A DNA stretch of 64,000 bases from Fimenecus sp052169395 (GCA_052169395.1 JBQNCN010000003.1:62001-126000); one strand, 5' to 3'. Shown: positions 32,252 to 41,995, counted from the stretch's first letter. Translations and numbers: made by a program. Notes: generated from the letters alone by a model not told the origin.

Positions 32252-33304
32252 TTAAAGTGTTTCAATCTCTTTAAGCAGTTCCTCAATTATTTTTTCTTCA
32301 GGAATGTTCCTTATAATCTTGCCGTGCTTTATAAGAACAGCCACACCGTCGCCACCGGCAATACCTATATCCGCCTCTTTAGCTTCTCCAGGACCGTTTA
32401 CAACACAACCCATAACAGCAACCTTTATAGGCTTTTTTACATTTTGAAGACCTTCTTCAACCCTGTTTACAAGCTCAATCAAATTTATTTTTGTTCTTCC
32501 GCATGTCGGACATGAAATAATTTCAGGTGTGTCATTTTTTATTCCACAAGCTTTAAGTATATCAAATCCTGCACGAATTTCTGCAACAGGGTCGGCAGTA
32601 AGTGAAACTCTTATCGTATCACCTATTCCGTCCATTAGAAGCGAACCTATACCAACAGCTGATTTTATAAGTCCCATTCTTTCTGTGCCTGCCTCTGTAA
32701 CCCCAAGATGCAAAGGATAATCACACATTTCAGCAAGTTTTCTGTATGCCTTTGTCATTACATCCACATTAGAAGATTTTATTGAAATAACAATATCTTG
32801 AAAATTATTTTTTTCCAAAAGAGCAACATGCCGCAATGCACTTTCACAAAGTCCTTCCGGACTTACGCCGTTATATTTTTGAAAAATATCCTTTTCTAAA
32901 GAGCCTGAATTAACACCAATTCTTATAGCAACATTATTCGTTTTACATTTATCGGCAACTATCTTAATTTTTTCATCAGAACCTATATTTCCAGGATTTA
33001 TCCTTATTACATCTGCACCTGCATCAACAGCTGCAACAGCACAACGAAAATCAAAGTGAATATCGGCGACAACGGGAATATTCACCGCTTTTTTTACCGC
33101 TTCAAAGGTTTTTACGGTTTGAAGCGTAGGTACTGTAAGACGAATAATTTCACATCCAGCCGACTCCAAGATCTTTGCCTGTTCGACATTTCCGTTTACA
33201 TCATCCGCAGAAATATTCAACATAGATTGAACGGTAATTTTTTCACCGCCGCCAACAAAAATATTTCCTACTCTTACCTTTCTTGAAATTCGTCTTTCAA
33301 TCAT
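32252..33304 (-). CDS. ispG: 4-hydroxy-3-methylbut-2-en-1-yl diphosphate synthase
   Basis: Iron-sulfur enzyme of the MEP isoprenoid pathway (GcpE). 350 residues: N-terminal TIM barrel (VQSMLNISADDV, GCEIIRLTVPT, ADIHFDFRCA, RINPGNIG, VNSGSLEKD, LHLGVTEAG) and C-terminal cluster domain with CPTCGRT and GCVVNGPGEA supplying three Cys ligands. AAGGGATAAA precedes the ATG. It sits between rseP and polC, the place taken by proS in B. subtilis. Confidence 0.97.
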   Translation of the reverse strand: MIERRISRKVRVGNIFVGGGEKITVQSMLNISADDVNGNVEQAKILESAGCEIIRLTVPTLQTVKTFEAVKKAVNIPVVADIHFDFRCAVAAVDAGADVIRINPGNIGSDEKIKIVADKCKTNNVAIRIGVNSGSLEKDIFQKYNGVSPEGLCESALRHVALLEKNNFQDIVISIKSSNVDVMTKAYRKLAEMCDYPLHLGVTEAGTERMGLIKSAVGIGSLLMDGIGDTIRVSLTADPVAEIRAGFDILKACGIKNDTPEIISCPTCGRTKINLIELVNRVEEGLQNVKKPIKVAVMGCVVNGPGEAKEADIGIAGGDGVAVLIKHGKIIRNIPEEKIIEELLKEIETL

Positions 33305-33305
33305 T

Positions 33306-34385
33306 TTATCCCTTAATTATCCTTAAAATATCATTAAAAGTTACCACTAACATAAGTAACATTAAAATTCCAAAACCTATAGCATGAACAATGCCCTCTT
33401 TTTTTCTACTCACCGGTTTTTTTCGTATCGCCTCAATAAGTAAAAATAATAAATGTCCTCCATCAAGTGCCGGAAGAGGTAACAAGTTCGCAACACCTAT
33501 ATTTATAGTAATAAAAGCCATAATCAAAAGTAAATCATACATATTCCCAGTTTTGGCGGCATTTTGCGCAACATTTGATATTACCTGAACCGTTCCGACA
33601 GGTCCCGCAAGTTCTGAAAGTCCGTACCTTCCGGTTATCATATCAAAAAGAGAAAGCCATACCATACGTACAATTGAAGCTGTTTGAGTAAAGCTGTTTT
33701 TTAAAACATTTAGAAATCCTGGTGCTTCTCCCACAATTATAAAATCATAATGAATGACAGTAATTTTTCCTTGTTTTTCGCTTTCGAATTTAACATTAGG
33801 AAGCACTATTTTTTTTCCATTTCTCTTTACTGTGATTTCAAATACGCCGTCCTTTGAACGACCCATTAAAAAACTTAAATCTCTCTCGGAAAAAATCCGT
33901 CTGCCGTTAACTTTTAATATTTTATCTCCTTTTTCAAGTCCTGTAATATGAGACGATGCATTACCTTGGAATTCCTTTATTGTATTTGTACCTATAAGTT
34001 CCTTAGATGTGCCTAAAAGAAGTGCCAAAATCAAAATTCCAAGAATTATATTATGGAAAGCTCCTGCAATAATAATTATTATTCTCTTCCACACATTTGT
34101 ATTATTAAAAGCTCTCGGATCCTCGCTTTCTTCATTTTCTCCCTCCATCGACACATAACCGCCAATAGGAAGAAGCCTTAATGAATACTGTGTTTCTCCT
34201 CTTTTTTTCTTTAAAATTGCGGGACCCATGCCAATAGCAAACTCATTTACCTTTACACCACATTTTTTTGCCCAAAGGAAATGACCAAGCTCATGTATTA
34301 AAATAATAAAACCAAAAAAAATTATGGCAAGTAAAATAGTCCAAATCTTTCCCCATACAATTTGTGCCGATACTGCAAGATTCAT
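33306..34385 (-). CDS. rseP: RIP-type site-2 metalloprotease RseP
   Basis: Intramembrane zinc protease that cleaves anti-sigma factors and signal peptides. 359 residues: active-site ILIHELGHFLWAKKCGVKV in the first membrane helix, GGYVSMEGE, a single PDZ domain (about 120-195, GLEKGDKILKVNGRRI), and NLLPLPALDGGHLLFLLIEAI with the third zinc ligand. AAAGGTGAAAA precedes the ATG. One base separates it from ispG. Confidence 0.96.
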   Translation of the reverse strand: MNLAVSAQIVWGKIWTILLAIIFFGFIILIHELGHFLWAKKCGVKVNEFAIGMGPAILKKKRGETQYSLRLLPIGGYVSMEGENEESEDPRAFNNTNVWKRIIIIIAGAFHNIILGILILALLLGTSKELIGTNTIKEFQGNASSHITGLEKGDKILKVNGRRIFSERDLSFLMGRSKDGVFEITVKRNGKKIVLPNVKFESEKQGKITVIHYDFIIVGEAPGFLNVLKNSFTQTASIVRMVWLSLFDMITGRYGLSELAGPVGTVQVISNVAQNAAKTGNMYDLLLIMAFITINIGVANLLPLPALDGGHLLFLLIEAIRKKPVSRKKEGIVHAIGFGILMLLMLVVTFNDILRIIKG

Positions 34386-34398
34386 TTTTCACCTTTAC

Positions 34399-35538
34399 CT
34401 ATTGCTTTACAAGCGCTCTTGCAAAAGAATCCGCTTCTAAAACATCCTTTAATTCATATTCTTTTATATTTTTGATTTCAGAAAAAACTCTTTCTACTCT
34501 TTCTGCAATCTCCAAAAATTCTATTTTTCCCGTTCTAAACATAAAATTTGCCTGTTCATTTGCACCATTTACTGCAGCAGGTATAATTCCACCCTCATTT
34601 ATTGCACGCCTACAAAGCTCGATACACCTAAACTTTTTAAAATCAGGTTCATAAAATGTAATCTTACCTATTTTTGCAAAATCAAGTTCTTCTGCAGGTG
34701 ACTCATAACGTTCAGGATAAGTTAATGCATACTGTATAGGAATTGCCATATCCGGCATTCCAAACTGCCCTATTACCGAATTATCCTCAAACATAACTGC
34801 GGAATGAAGTATACTTTCACGCTGAATTACAATCTGTATATCATCCGGATTTACATCAAAAAGCCATACAGCCTCAATAAGTTCGAGTCCCTTATTCATC
34901 ATTGTAGCACTATCAACAGTTATTTTTTGTCCCATAGACCAGTTTGGATGCTTTAAAGCATCTTTAAGTTTTACCCTTTTCAGTTCTTCATCCGTCTTTT
35001 CAAAAAACGGACCTCCAGATGCTGTAAGGATAAGTTTTTTTATTTTTGTTTTTTTTGTTTTACCTTGCAATGACTGAAAAATTGCAGAATGCTCGGAATC
35101 TACGGGCAAAAGTTTTACACCATTTTTCAAAACACTGTTCAAAACAAGTCTTCCACCTGCAACAAGAGTTTCTTTATTAGCAAGTGCTATATTCTTTTTG
35201 CATTCTGCAGCTCTTAATGTAGGCTTAAGTCCTGCCATTCCCACCACAGAATTTAAAACTGTATCCGCTGCCGTTTCACCTGCACAAAAAAGTACACCCT
35301 CTTCACCTGAAAGAACCTTTGTAGAAGTGTCACTTACACGCTGTTTCAAATCCTTAGCGGCATTTTCATCAAAAAGCGCCGCAAAATCAGGCTTAAACTC
35401 TCTTATCTGTTCTTCAAGTGTTTTGACATTTGAAAATGCCGTAAGAGCCGTTATTTTAATCTCTCTTTTTTTTGAAACCTTAAGTGCCTGCGTTCCTATT
35501 GACCCTGTCGAACCTAAAATCGATATTTTTTCAGTCAT
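34399..35538 (-). CDS. dxr: 1-deoxy-D-xylulose 5-phosphate reductoisomerase
   Basis: Second step of the MEP pathway. 379 residues with ISILGSTGSIGTQAL (NADPH site), ALANKETLVAGG, PVDSEHSAIFQ, LTASGGPF, HPNWSMGQKITVDSATMMNKGLE and the C-terminal NEQANF segment, all canonical. Translation starts three bases after the cdsA stop without an obvious Shine-Dalgarno site, suggesting coupling. Confidence 0.97.
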   Translation of the reverse strand: MTEKISILGSTGSIGTQALKVSKKREIKITALTAFSNVKTLEEQIREFKPDFAALFDENAAKDLKQRVSDTSTKVLSGEEGVLFCAGETAADTVLNSVVGMAGLKPTLRAAECKKNIALANKETLVAGGRLVLNSVLKNGVKLLPVDSEHSAIFQSLQGKTKKTKIKKLILTASGGPFFEKTDEELKRVKLKDALKHPNWSMGQKITVDSATMMNKGLELIEAVWLFDVNPDDIQIVIQRESILHSAVMFEDNSVIGQFGMPDMAIPIQYALTYPERYESPAEELDFAKIGKITFYEPDFKKFRCIELCRRAINEGGIIPAAVNGANEQANFMFRTGKIEFLEIAERVERVFSEIKNIKEYELKDVLEADSFARALVKQ

Positions 35539-35541
35539 TTT

Positions 35542-36399
35542 TTATATAAATAAAATCATAATCGCCCACAGTGTTGAAAGTGTGAAACTTGCACTGTCAA
35601 ACCTATCCATTATACCACCATGTCCCGGCATAAGCTTTCCAAAATCTTTAATTTTACAATTTCTTTTTATAATTGAAGCGGTGAGGTCTCCACAAATTGA
35701 AAGCACGGATAAAACAAGTGAAATAATTATAACTTGCCAAAGTTTTATAAATTTGTGCTGAAGCGAGTACTTATTCATTAATAAAAACAAAACAATATTT
35801 GCTATAAGAGAACCTACAACACCTCCTATTGCACCCTCAACAGTTTTTTTGGGAGAAATATTAGGACAAAGCTTTGTCTTTCCAAATTTTGCTCCCGTAA
35901 GCTGTGCAAAAGTATCTGAAAACCATGCTGAAAAAAGTGCGAATAAAATTAAGAACAACCCTGTAGATTTATCATATCTTCCTTTAAATTTAAAATGAAT
36001 ATCTCTAAACTGAATAATTATTGATATTACCCAAGGGATAAAAATTGTGCCATACATAATCGTAGATATTTTTCCAAAATTTATATCCTTATAATTTATA
36101 ATAAGGAGTATGCAAAGCAAAATAACATAAAGTACAATTACAGGCAAAATTTTTATATTTTTAATAAAACGCAATTTATAATAAAGACCATAATAAAGCG
36201 GAATAAGGAAGGCCATTGTAATTCCCACTCCCAAAACAGCATTGCTTTTTACGCCTGTCGCCTTTATTATCTCAAAGGCGGCAAGTGAGGCTATAGCCGA
36301 TATAACAATATCAAAAACAACTGTCGGTCTTACTAAATTACTTAACATAAAAACAGCAAATGCCGCTGCAATAACACCTACAACAATTCTTTTTTTCAA
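35542..36399 (-). CDS. cdsA: Phosphatidate cytidylyltransferase
   Basis: Makes CDP-diacylglycerol for phospholipid synthesis. 285-residue polytopic membrane protein; the family signature appears as KTLCPNISPKKTVEGAIGGVVGS and later SICGDLTASIIKRNCKIKDFGKLMPGHGGIMDRFDS. The start is a TTG (36399) behind GGAGGAG with a seven-base spacing. Confidence 0.95.
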   Translation of the reverse strand: MKKRIVVGVIAAAFAVFMLSNLVRPTVVFDIVISAIASLAAFEIIKATGVKSNAVLGVGITMAFLIPLYYGLYYKLRFIKNIKILPVIVLYVILLCILLIINYKDINFGKISTIMYGTIFIPWVISIIIQFRDIHFKFKGRYDKSTGLFLILFALFSAWFSDTFAQLTGAKFGKTKLCPNISPKKTVEGAIGGVVGSLIANIVLFLLMNKYSLQHKFIKLWQVIIISLVLSVLSICGDLTASIIKRNCKIKDFGKLMPGHGGIMDRFDSASFTLSTLWAIMILFI

Positions 36400-36401
36400 G
36401 A

Positions 36402-37136
36402 TTACACTCCTCCGAATCTTCTATGGCGACTCTCATAATCTCTAAGTGCCTTATTAAAATCCTCTTTTGTAAAATCAGGCCAAAGAACATCAGAATACCA
36501 AAATTCAGAATACGCCGCCTGCCACATCAGAAAATTTGAAAGTCTTTGTTCTCCAGAAGGTCTTATAATGAGATCCGGATCTGGCATTCCGGCTGTATAA
36601 AGGCCTTCAGAGATAAGTTCTTCATTTATATCCTCAGGCTTAATCAATCCTCGCTGAACCTCTTTTGCAATATTCTGTACGGAATTTACAATTTCCTGTC
36701 TTGAACCATAGTTTATTGCAAGATTAAGCATAACTTTATTATGTCCTTCAGATATTTTATCAATTTTCTTCATAAGCATTCTCATCTGTGGAGAAAGCCT
36801 GGATCTGTCACCGAAAAAATTTATTTTAATACCCCGTTCATCCATTTCGGAACGCCTTGAAATAGCCTCCTCAAGATATTCATCAAGCAGTTCCATTATA
36901 GCACGAACCTCATCAAACGGTCTTTTCCAATTTTCAGTAGAAAAAGCATAGAAAGTCACACAGTTAATTCCTAAATCAACCGCATATTCTCCTATTGTTC
37001 TGAAAACTTTTGCACCTTGAACATGTCCTTTATAACGAGGAAGGCCTCTTTTTTCAGCCCATCTTCCGTTTCCATCCATAATAACGGCAACATGTTTAGG
37101 CAAAGTCTCAAAATGGGGTAAATCTAAAGTCATCAA
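36402..37136 (-). CDS. uppS: Isoprenyl transferase (undecaprenyl diphosphate synthase)
   Basis: Cis-prenyltransferase that makes the C55 lipid carrier for cell-wall synthesis. 244 residues with HVAVIMDGNGRWAEKRGLPRYKGHVQGA, TFYAFSTENWKRP, NLAINYGSRQEI, DLIIRPSGEQRLSNFLMWQAAYSE, all catalytic motifs present. Start is either the TTG at 37136 (GGAG nine bases upstream) or the next ATG (37133). Confidence 0.97.
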   Translation of the reverse strand: MMTLDLPHFETLPKHVAVIMDGNGRWAEKRGLPRYKGHVQGAKVFRTIGEYAVDLGINCVTFYAFSTENWKRPFDEVRAIMELLDEYLEEAISRRSEMDERGIKINFFGDRSRLSPQMRMLMKKIDKISEGHNKVMLNLAINYGSRQEIVNSVQNIAKEVQRGLIKPEDINEELISEGLYTAGMPDPDLIIRPSGEQRLSNFLMWQAAYSEFWYSDVLWPDFTKEDFNKALRDYESRHRRFGGV

Positions 37137-37139
37137 TAT

Positions 37140-37697
37140 TTATATCTCCATAATATCTGAAATCTTTGACTTCTCCATTTCTTCTATTTTTTTTATAAAT
37201 TTATCTGTAACTTTCTGAACTTTATCCTCTGCATCATGACGATCATCTTCAGTTATCAACTTATCCTTTTCAGCTTTTTTAACCTTATCCATTGCATCAC
37301 GTCTAACATTTCTTACAGCAATTTTTTGTTCTTCGGCATATTTTGAAACCTCTTTTGAAAGCTTTTTACGTTCCTCTTCATTAAGCTGAGGAAAACAAAG
37401 TCTTATCACATTACCATCATTCTGAGGATTTACACCAAGTTCTGCAATCTGTATAGCTTTTTCAATTACCTTAAGTTGAGATTTATCCCATGGAGCAATT
37501 ATAATATTTCTACCCTCCTGCACCGAAACAGCCGCTATCTGCTCAATCGGAGTAGGTGTGTTATAATAATCAACCCTTACCTTATCAAGAACAGACGGTG
37601 TAATTTTACCTGCACGCATTGTAACAAATTCATTATGAAGTGAAGTTATGCACTTTTCCATTTTCACTTCGGTTGTTTTTAAAATTTCATCTATCAT
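37140..37697 (-). CDS. frr: Ribosome recycling factor
   Basis: Splits post-termination ribosomes with EF-G. Start chosen at the ATG at 37697 behind GGAGGAATAAA, giving 185 residues (MIDEILKTTEVKMEKCITSL), the normal length; the longer frame runs into pyrH. Hallmarks: FVTMRAGKITPSVLDKVRVDYYNTPTPI, PWDKSQLKVIEKAIQ, GNVIRLCFPQLNEEERKKL and the C-terminal helices. Confidence 0.97.
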   Translation of the reverse strand: MIDEILKTTEVKMEKCITSLHNEFVTMRAGKITPSVLDKVRVDYYNTPTPIEQIAAVSVQEGRNIIIAPWDKSQLKVIEKAIQIAELGVNPQNDGNVIRLCFPQLNEEERKKLSKEVSKYAEEQKIAVRNVRRDAMDKVKKAEKDKLITEDDRHDAEDKVQKVTDKFIKKIEEMEKSKISDIMEI

Positions 37698-37716
37698 TTT
37701 ATTCCTCCAAAATTCT

Positions 37717-38424
37717 TTAATTATTTGTAACAACAGTTCCAATAGACTCGCCGTTTAATGCTTTAATAACATTCTCAGGTTCAGTCAAATCAAATACCAA
37801 AATAGGAACTCCCGCATCCTTACATATTGCAGCAGCAGAAGCATCCATAACCTTGAGTCCCAACTTTAAAATATCTCCTGCTGAAATTTCATCAAAACGC
37901 TTTGCATCAGGAAATTTATTCGGATCTTTATCATACACTCCATCAACATTCGTTGCTTTAAAAAGACAATCAGCTTCAATTTCAGCAGCTCTTAAAGCAG
38001 CACCTGAATCTGTACTGAAAAAAGGATTTCCCGTTCCGCCTCCGAAAATAACTGCATATCCTTCACTGAAATACTGTAAAGCTTTTTCCTTGTCAAATAT
38101 TTCAGATATTCTCGGCATATCAACCGCACTCATAACTTTTGTTTTAAGACCCGCTCTGCAAAATGCATCGGAAAGCATAATAGAATTCATCATAGTTGCA
38201 AGCATACCTATTTTATCAGCCTTGGTCCTGTCCATTTCACCGGAGCTTCTACCACGCCAAAAATTTCCGCCACCAACAACAATGCCTATTTCCGTCCCTA
38301 AATCCGCAGACCTTTTAACAACCGATGCAATCTTTTCAATAACCTCAAAATCAAATCCGCTTTGCTTTTCTCCTCCAAGCACCTCACCTGAAAGTTTTAA
38401 AAGTATCCTATTATATTTTGCCAT
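37717..38424 (-). CDS. pyrH: UMP kinase
   Basis: Hexameric bacterial UMP kinase of the amino-acid-kinase fold. 235 residues: RILLKLSGEVLGG, GIVVGGGNFWRG, DKIGMLATMMNS, VIFGGGTGNPFFSTDSGAALRAAEI, KATNVDGVYDKDPN and KVMDASAAAICKDAGVPILVFD. First gene of the cluster; rpsB and tsf, common upstream neighbours, are not here. Confidence 0.97.
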   Translation of the reverse strand: MAKYNRILLKLSGEVLGGEKQSGFDFEVIEKIASVVKRSADLGTEIGIVVGGGNFWRGRSSGEMDRTKADKIGMLATMMNSIMLSDAFCRAGLKTKVMSAVDMPRISEIFDKEKALQYFSEGYAVIFGGGTGNPFFSTDSGAALRAAEIEADCLFKATNVDGVYDKDPNKFPDAKRFDEISAGDILKLGLKVMDASAAAICKDAGVPILVFDLTEPENVIKALNGESIGTVVTNN

Positions 38425-38474
38425 AATACGCTCCCTTAAAGCTTTGATTAAAAAGCATAAAACTTACTTTTTAT

Positions 38475-38502
38475 ATTTTACCATAAACGAAATATAAGTA
38501 AA
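38475..38502 (-). promoter_or_regulatory. Promoter of the pyrH-polC cluster
   Basis: Minus strand TTTACT (38502-38497), 16 bp spacer, TAAAAT (38480-38475) preceded by TGG (extended -10). The gap also carries the divergent promoter at 38535. Confidence 0.65.
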
Positions 38503-38534
38503 GAAAATCACTTAAAAATATTACTAAATTTCGG

Positions 38535-38563
38535 TTTACTTTTATACTTTAATCTGCTAAACT
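38535..38563 (+). promoter_or_regulatory. Promoter of the TrpR-like gene
   Basis: TTTACT (38535-38540), 17 bp spacer, TAAACT (38558-38563), 21 bases before the ATG; CAGGAG is the ribosome-binding site. Confidence 0.65.
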
Positions 38564-38584
38564 AATAAAACAGGAGCTGATAAA

Positions 38585-38884
38585 ATGCAAGATAAATTAA
38601 GAAATAAAGATACTGATTTTCTATTTGACTGTATTCTTCAATTAAAAGACCGTGAAGAATGCTATAACTTTTTCGAAGACCTTTGTACCGTAACGGAGCT
38701 GAAAGCTATAACTCAACGTATTACCGTAGCTAAAATGCTTTCTGAAAAAAGATTTTATTCCGATATAGTAAAAGAAACAGGTACCTCTACCGCAACTATT
38801 TCAAGAGTAAACCGTTCTCTAAGATATGGTCAAAATGGGTATGAAGAAATATTTAACCGTGTGGAAAACAGTAAGTTAAAGTAA
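38585..38884 (+). CDS. TrpR-like protein of the YerC/YecD family
   Basis: Helix-turn-helix DNA-binding protein of unknown target. 99 residues with FFEDLCTVTELKAITQRITVAKML and the recognition region FYSDIVKETGTSTATISRVNRSLRYG, the YerC/YecD subset of the Trp repressor fold. Its stop overlaps the methyltransferase ATG (TAATG). No trp genes are near, so tryptophan control is not implied. Confidence 0.92.
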   Translation: MQDKLRNKDTDFLFDCILQLKDREECYNFFEDLCTVTELKAITQRITVAKMLSEKRFYSDIVKETGTSTATISRVNRSLRYGQNGYEEIFNRVENSKLK

Positions 38885-39618
38885 TGTACGAACTTATTTC
38901 AAAAGTCTACGACGAATTCACATCTGATGTTGACAGAGACTTAATGCTTGATTTTATAGTCGGTAATTTAAGAAAGAGGACATGCTCAAACAGCAGTGTC
39001 CTCGATTTATGTTGTGGAACCGGTGAACTCTCTCTTACGCTTTTGAGAAAAGGTTTTTCAATTATCGGAATTGACGGTTCCACCGATATGCTTGCAATCG
39101 CAAGTCAAAAACTTTATTCCAATGAAAATATTTTATTTATCAATCAAGATATAAGGAAGCTTCATCTTTTGGATACTGTAGGAAGCTGCATTTGTACGCT
39201 TGACAGCCTTAACCATCTTAACAATATTGAAGAATTAAATATCGTCATTAAAAAACTTTCATTATTCATTGAAAGCGGCGGCATATTTATTTTTGATTTG
39301 AATACTCTTTTTAAACATAAATATGTTTTGGGAAATAATTCATTTTGCAGAGAAAATGAAAACTCTTTTTTAATATGGCAAAGTGAATTTTCAGAAAATG
39401 GAAAAGTTGATTTATATTTTGATTTGTTTAAAAAAAACATAAACAACACATATAATAGATTTTCTGAAGATTTTTCCGAAATCGCTTTTAATTTAGATGA
39501 TATAAAAGAAATTCTTAAAGAAAATAAATTTTCAAAGATTAAAATTTACGGCGGATATGACTCTTCAAAATTATGTTCAAATTCAGAAAGAGCCGTATTT
39601 GTAGCAAAAAAGGATTAA
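38884..39618 (+). CDS. Class I SAM-dependent methyltransferase
   Basis: 244-residue Rossmann methyltransferase: SVLDLCCGTGELSLTLLRKGFSIIGIDGS (motif I and the acidic end of beta 2), INQDIRKL (motif II region), CTLDSLNHL (post II) and FIFDLNTLFKHKY. Small-molecule-type fold; the substrate cannot be named. Translationally coupled to the TrpR-like gene and followed by hslO four bases later. Confidence 0.9.
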   Translation: MYELISKVYDEFTSDVDRDLMLDFIVGNLRKRTCSNSSVLDLCCGTGELSLTLLRKGFSIIGIDGSTDMLAIASQKLYSNENILFINQDIRKLHLLDTVGSCICTLDSLNHLNNIEELNIVIKKLSLFIESGGIFIFDLNTLFKHKYVLGNNSFCRENENSFLIWQSEFSENGKVDLYFDLFKKNINNTYNRFSEDFSEIAFNLDDIKEILKENKFSKIKIYGGYDSSKLCSNSERAVFVAKKD

Positions 39619-39622
39619 TAAA

Positions 39623-40516
39623 ATGTCTAAAACAGTAAGATACATTGAAAAAAGCGGCGCATTTTATATTTTTGCCGCAGATACAACCGAAGTCGTGAAA
39701 GAAGCAAAAAAACTACACAATCTTTCAAAAACGGCAACTGCAGCATTAGGCAGACTTTCAACCGCAGCACTTTTAGGTGCGGAACTTTTAAAAAATGAAA
39801 AGGATACACTATCATTCAGAATAAACGGAAAAGGACCTTTAGGCACGATATTTGCAACAGCAAATACAAACGGCGAAACAAAAGGCTATGTAGCTCATCC
39901 AACGGCAGAACTTCCGCTTAAATCAAACGGAAAACTTGATGTAAGCGGCGGAATTGGCAAAGACGGTTTTTTAACAGTAATAAAGGATATGGGACTGAAA
40001 AAGCCGTACATAGGCTCTATTCCTATTATTTCAGGAGAAATCGCAGAAGATATAACAGCATATTATGCTGTTAGCGAACAAATACCGACAGTTTGCTCAT
40101 TAGGAGTGCTTGTAGACAAAGAGAATGGTGATGTACTTCACGCAGGTGGATTTTTAATTCAGCTTTTACCCGGTGTTGATAATGAAATTATTGATAAAAT
40201 AGAAAGTAATTTAAAATCAACAGAACCTATAACTACAATGTTGTTCAATGGACTTTCGCCAGATAAAATTTGTGAAAAAGTACTTTTAGGATTTAAACTT
40301 GATAAGCTCGGAGAAAAAAATATTAAATATTTTTGCAGTTGTAGTAGAGAGCGCACATATGAAATGCTAAAATCAACCGGAGAAAAAGCTCTTAATGAAT
40401 TCTTGGAAGATGATGAAACAAAAGTTCTTTGCAATTTCTGTGATAAAAAATATATTTTTTCAAAGGCTGAAATTCAAAAAATGCTTAACAATATAAAAAA
40501 TGATAAAAGTCGGTAA
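39623..40516 (+). CDS. hslO: Redox-regulated chaperone Hsp33
   Basis: Holdase activated by oxidation. 297 residues: N-terminal core (ALGRLSTAALLGAELLK, GKGPLGTIFATANTNGETKGYV, LLPG) and a C-terminal zinc switch with CSC near residue 235 and CNFC near 270, the four expected Cys. AAAGGATTAATAAA precedes the ATG. Confidence 0.96.
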   Translation: MSKTVRYIEKSGAFYIFAADTTEVVKEAKKLHNLSKTATAALGRLSTAALLGAELLKNEKDTLSFRINGKGPLGTIFATANTNGETKGYVAHPTAELPLKSNGKLDVSGGIGKDGFLTVIKDMGLKKPYIGSIPIISGEIAEDITAYYAVSEQIPTVCSLGVLVDKENGDVLHAGGFLIQLLPGVDNEIIDKIESNLKSTEPITTMLFNGLSPDKICEKVLLGFKLDKLGEKNIKYFCSCSRERTYEMLKSTGEKALNEFLEDDETKVLCNFCDKKYIFSKAEIQKMLNNIKNDKSR

Positions 40517-40528
40517 TTACCGACTTTT
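40505..40528 (+). terminator. Terminator after hslO
   Basis: Perfect palindrome AAAAGTCGGTAA/TTACCGACTTTT followed by T-rich sequence, overlapping the hslO stop codon. Confidence 0.9.
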
Positions 40529-40595
40529 AATTTTATTTTCACTTACCATTATGATATACTATTTACTATATAAATATATTTAACTGGAGGCGTAT

Positions 40596-41945
40596 ATGCT
40601 GAACGACATAATTAAAACCTATACCGAAATTTGCACAAATGATAACATAATAAACAAGAATTTATATGATAATTATAAAGTTAACAGAGGTCTTAGAGAT
40701 TTAAACGGAAAGGGAATTCTAACAGGACTTACTGAAATTTCTGAAGTTGTCGGTAAAAAAACAAAAAACGGTATTGATTGTCCATGCGAAGGACAATTAT
40801 TTTACCGTGGCTACAATATCTTTGAACTTGTAGAAGATTTTATAAACAATAATAGAATGGGCTTTGAAGAAACTATATTTCTTTTACTTTTTGGAAAGTT
40901 GCCAAATGAAAACGATATGAAAACTTTTAAAGAAATTATTTCAGAACTTAGAGTCCTACCAAACTCTTTTGTTCGTGATATAATAATGAAAGCTCCTTCA
41001 TCAGATATGATGAATTCTCTTGCAAGATCCGTATTAACTTTATACAGCTATGATGAAAAGCCTGATGATACCTCTATTCAAAATGTTTTAAAACAATGTC
41101 TAAGTCTTATTGCCATTTTTCCAATGCTTGCAGTTTATGGATATCACTCTTACAACTACTATCTAAACAATGCTTCAAGTTTCTTTTTACACGATCCTAA
41201 ACCTGAACTTTCACAAAGCGAAAATCTTTTATATATGCTTCGTCCTGATGGAAAATATACCAAACTTGAAGCCACAATACTGGATCTTGCATTGGTTCTT
41301 CATGCTGAACACGGCGGAGGAAATAATTCCACATTCACAACTCATGTAGTAACTTCATCAGGAACCGACACCTATTCTTCAGTTGCAGCATCTCTTTCAT
41401 CTTTAAAAGGTCCTAAACACGGAGGTGCAAACAAAAAGGTTATGTCGATGATGAAAAATATCAAAGAAAACATTTTAGATTTTAACGATGATGAAGAAAT
41501 TTCAAATTATCTTTTAAAGCTTATAAACAGAGAAGTTTTTGATAAAACAGGTCTTATCTATGGAATAGGACATGCAGTATATTCCCTTTCTGATCCAAGA
41601 GCGGTAATTTTTAAGTCATTTGTGGGTAAACTTGCAAAAGAAAAAGGTAAAGAAAACGAGTTTAAGCTTTATTCAAATATAGAACGTCTTGCACCTGAAC
41701 TCATTTCTTCAAAAAGAAAAATGTATAAGGGCGTTTCAGCAAATATAGACTTTTATTCAGGCTTTGTTTACTCTATGTTGAATCTTCCAGAAGAACTTTA
41801 TACTCCTCTCTTTGCATGCTCAAGAATTGCTGGTTGGTCAGCTCACCGAATTGAAGAAATTGTAAATGCAAGCAAAATAATTCGTCCTGCATATATGAAT
41901 GTTAAAGAAAGAGAAATTTATATTCCAATGAGTAAAAGAATCTAA
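40596..41945 (+). CDS. gltA: Citrate synthase
   Basis: Condenses oxaloacetate and acetyl-CoA to citrate, here probably for glutamate synthesis in an anaerobe. 449 residues: LFYRGYNIFELVED, LHAEHGGGNNSTFTTHVVTSSGTD with the first catalytic His, LKGPKHGGANKKVM, GIGHAVYSLSDPRA with the second His region, and CSRIAGWSAHRIEE. The N-terminus is longer than in minimal forms. ATG follows CTGGAGGCGTAT. Single gene between two terminators; an upstream -10-like TATACT is seen at about 40555 but no clear -35. Confidence 0.96.
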   Translation: MLNDIIKTYTEICTNDNIINKNLYDNYKVNRGLRDLNGKGILTGLTEISEVVGKKTKNGIDCPCEGQLFYRGYNIFELVEDFINNNRMGFEETIFLLLFGKLPNENDMKTFKEIISELRVLPNSFVRDIIMKAPSSDMMNSLARSVLTLYSYDEKPDDTSIQNVLKQCLSLIAIFPMLAVYGYHSYNYYLNNASSFFLHDPKPELSQSENLLYMLRPDGKYTKLEATILDLALVLHAEHGGGNNSTFTTHVVTSSGTDTYSSVAASLSSLKGPKHGGANKKVMSMMKNIKENILDFNDDEEISNYLLKLINREVFDKTGLIYGIGHAVYSLSDPRAVIFKSFVGKLAKEKGKENEFKLYSNIERLAPELISSKRKMYKGVSANIDFYSGFVYSMLNLPEELYTPLFACSRIAGWSAHRIEEIVNASKIIRPAYMNVKEREIYIPMSKRI

Positions 41946-41960
41946 ATTTATATGACAGCT

Positions 41961-41990
41961 AAAAATCCCCACATTAATGTGGGGATTTTT
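41961..41990. terminator. Bidirectional terminator between gltA and the polysaccharide operon
   Basis: Perfect arms AAAAATCCCCACAT and ATGTGGGGATTTTT around a TA centre; both sides end in A/T runs. Confidence 0.93.
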
Positions 41991-41995
41991 ATTTT

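Noticed and set aside
37853..38497. Plus-strand frame of 214 codons opposite pyrH
   Set aside because: Long but wholly antisense to pyrH and its promoter; no start signal and no recognisable domain.
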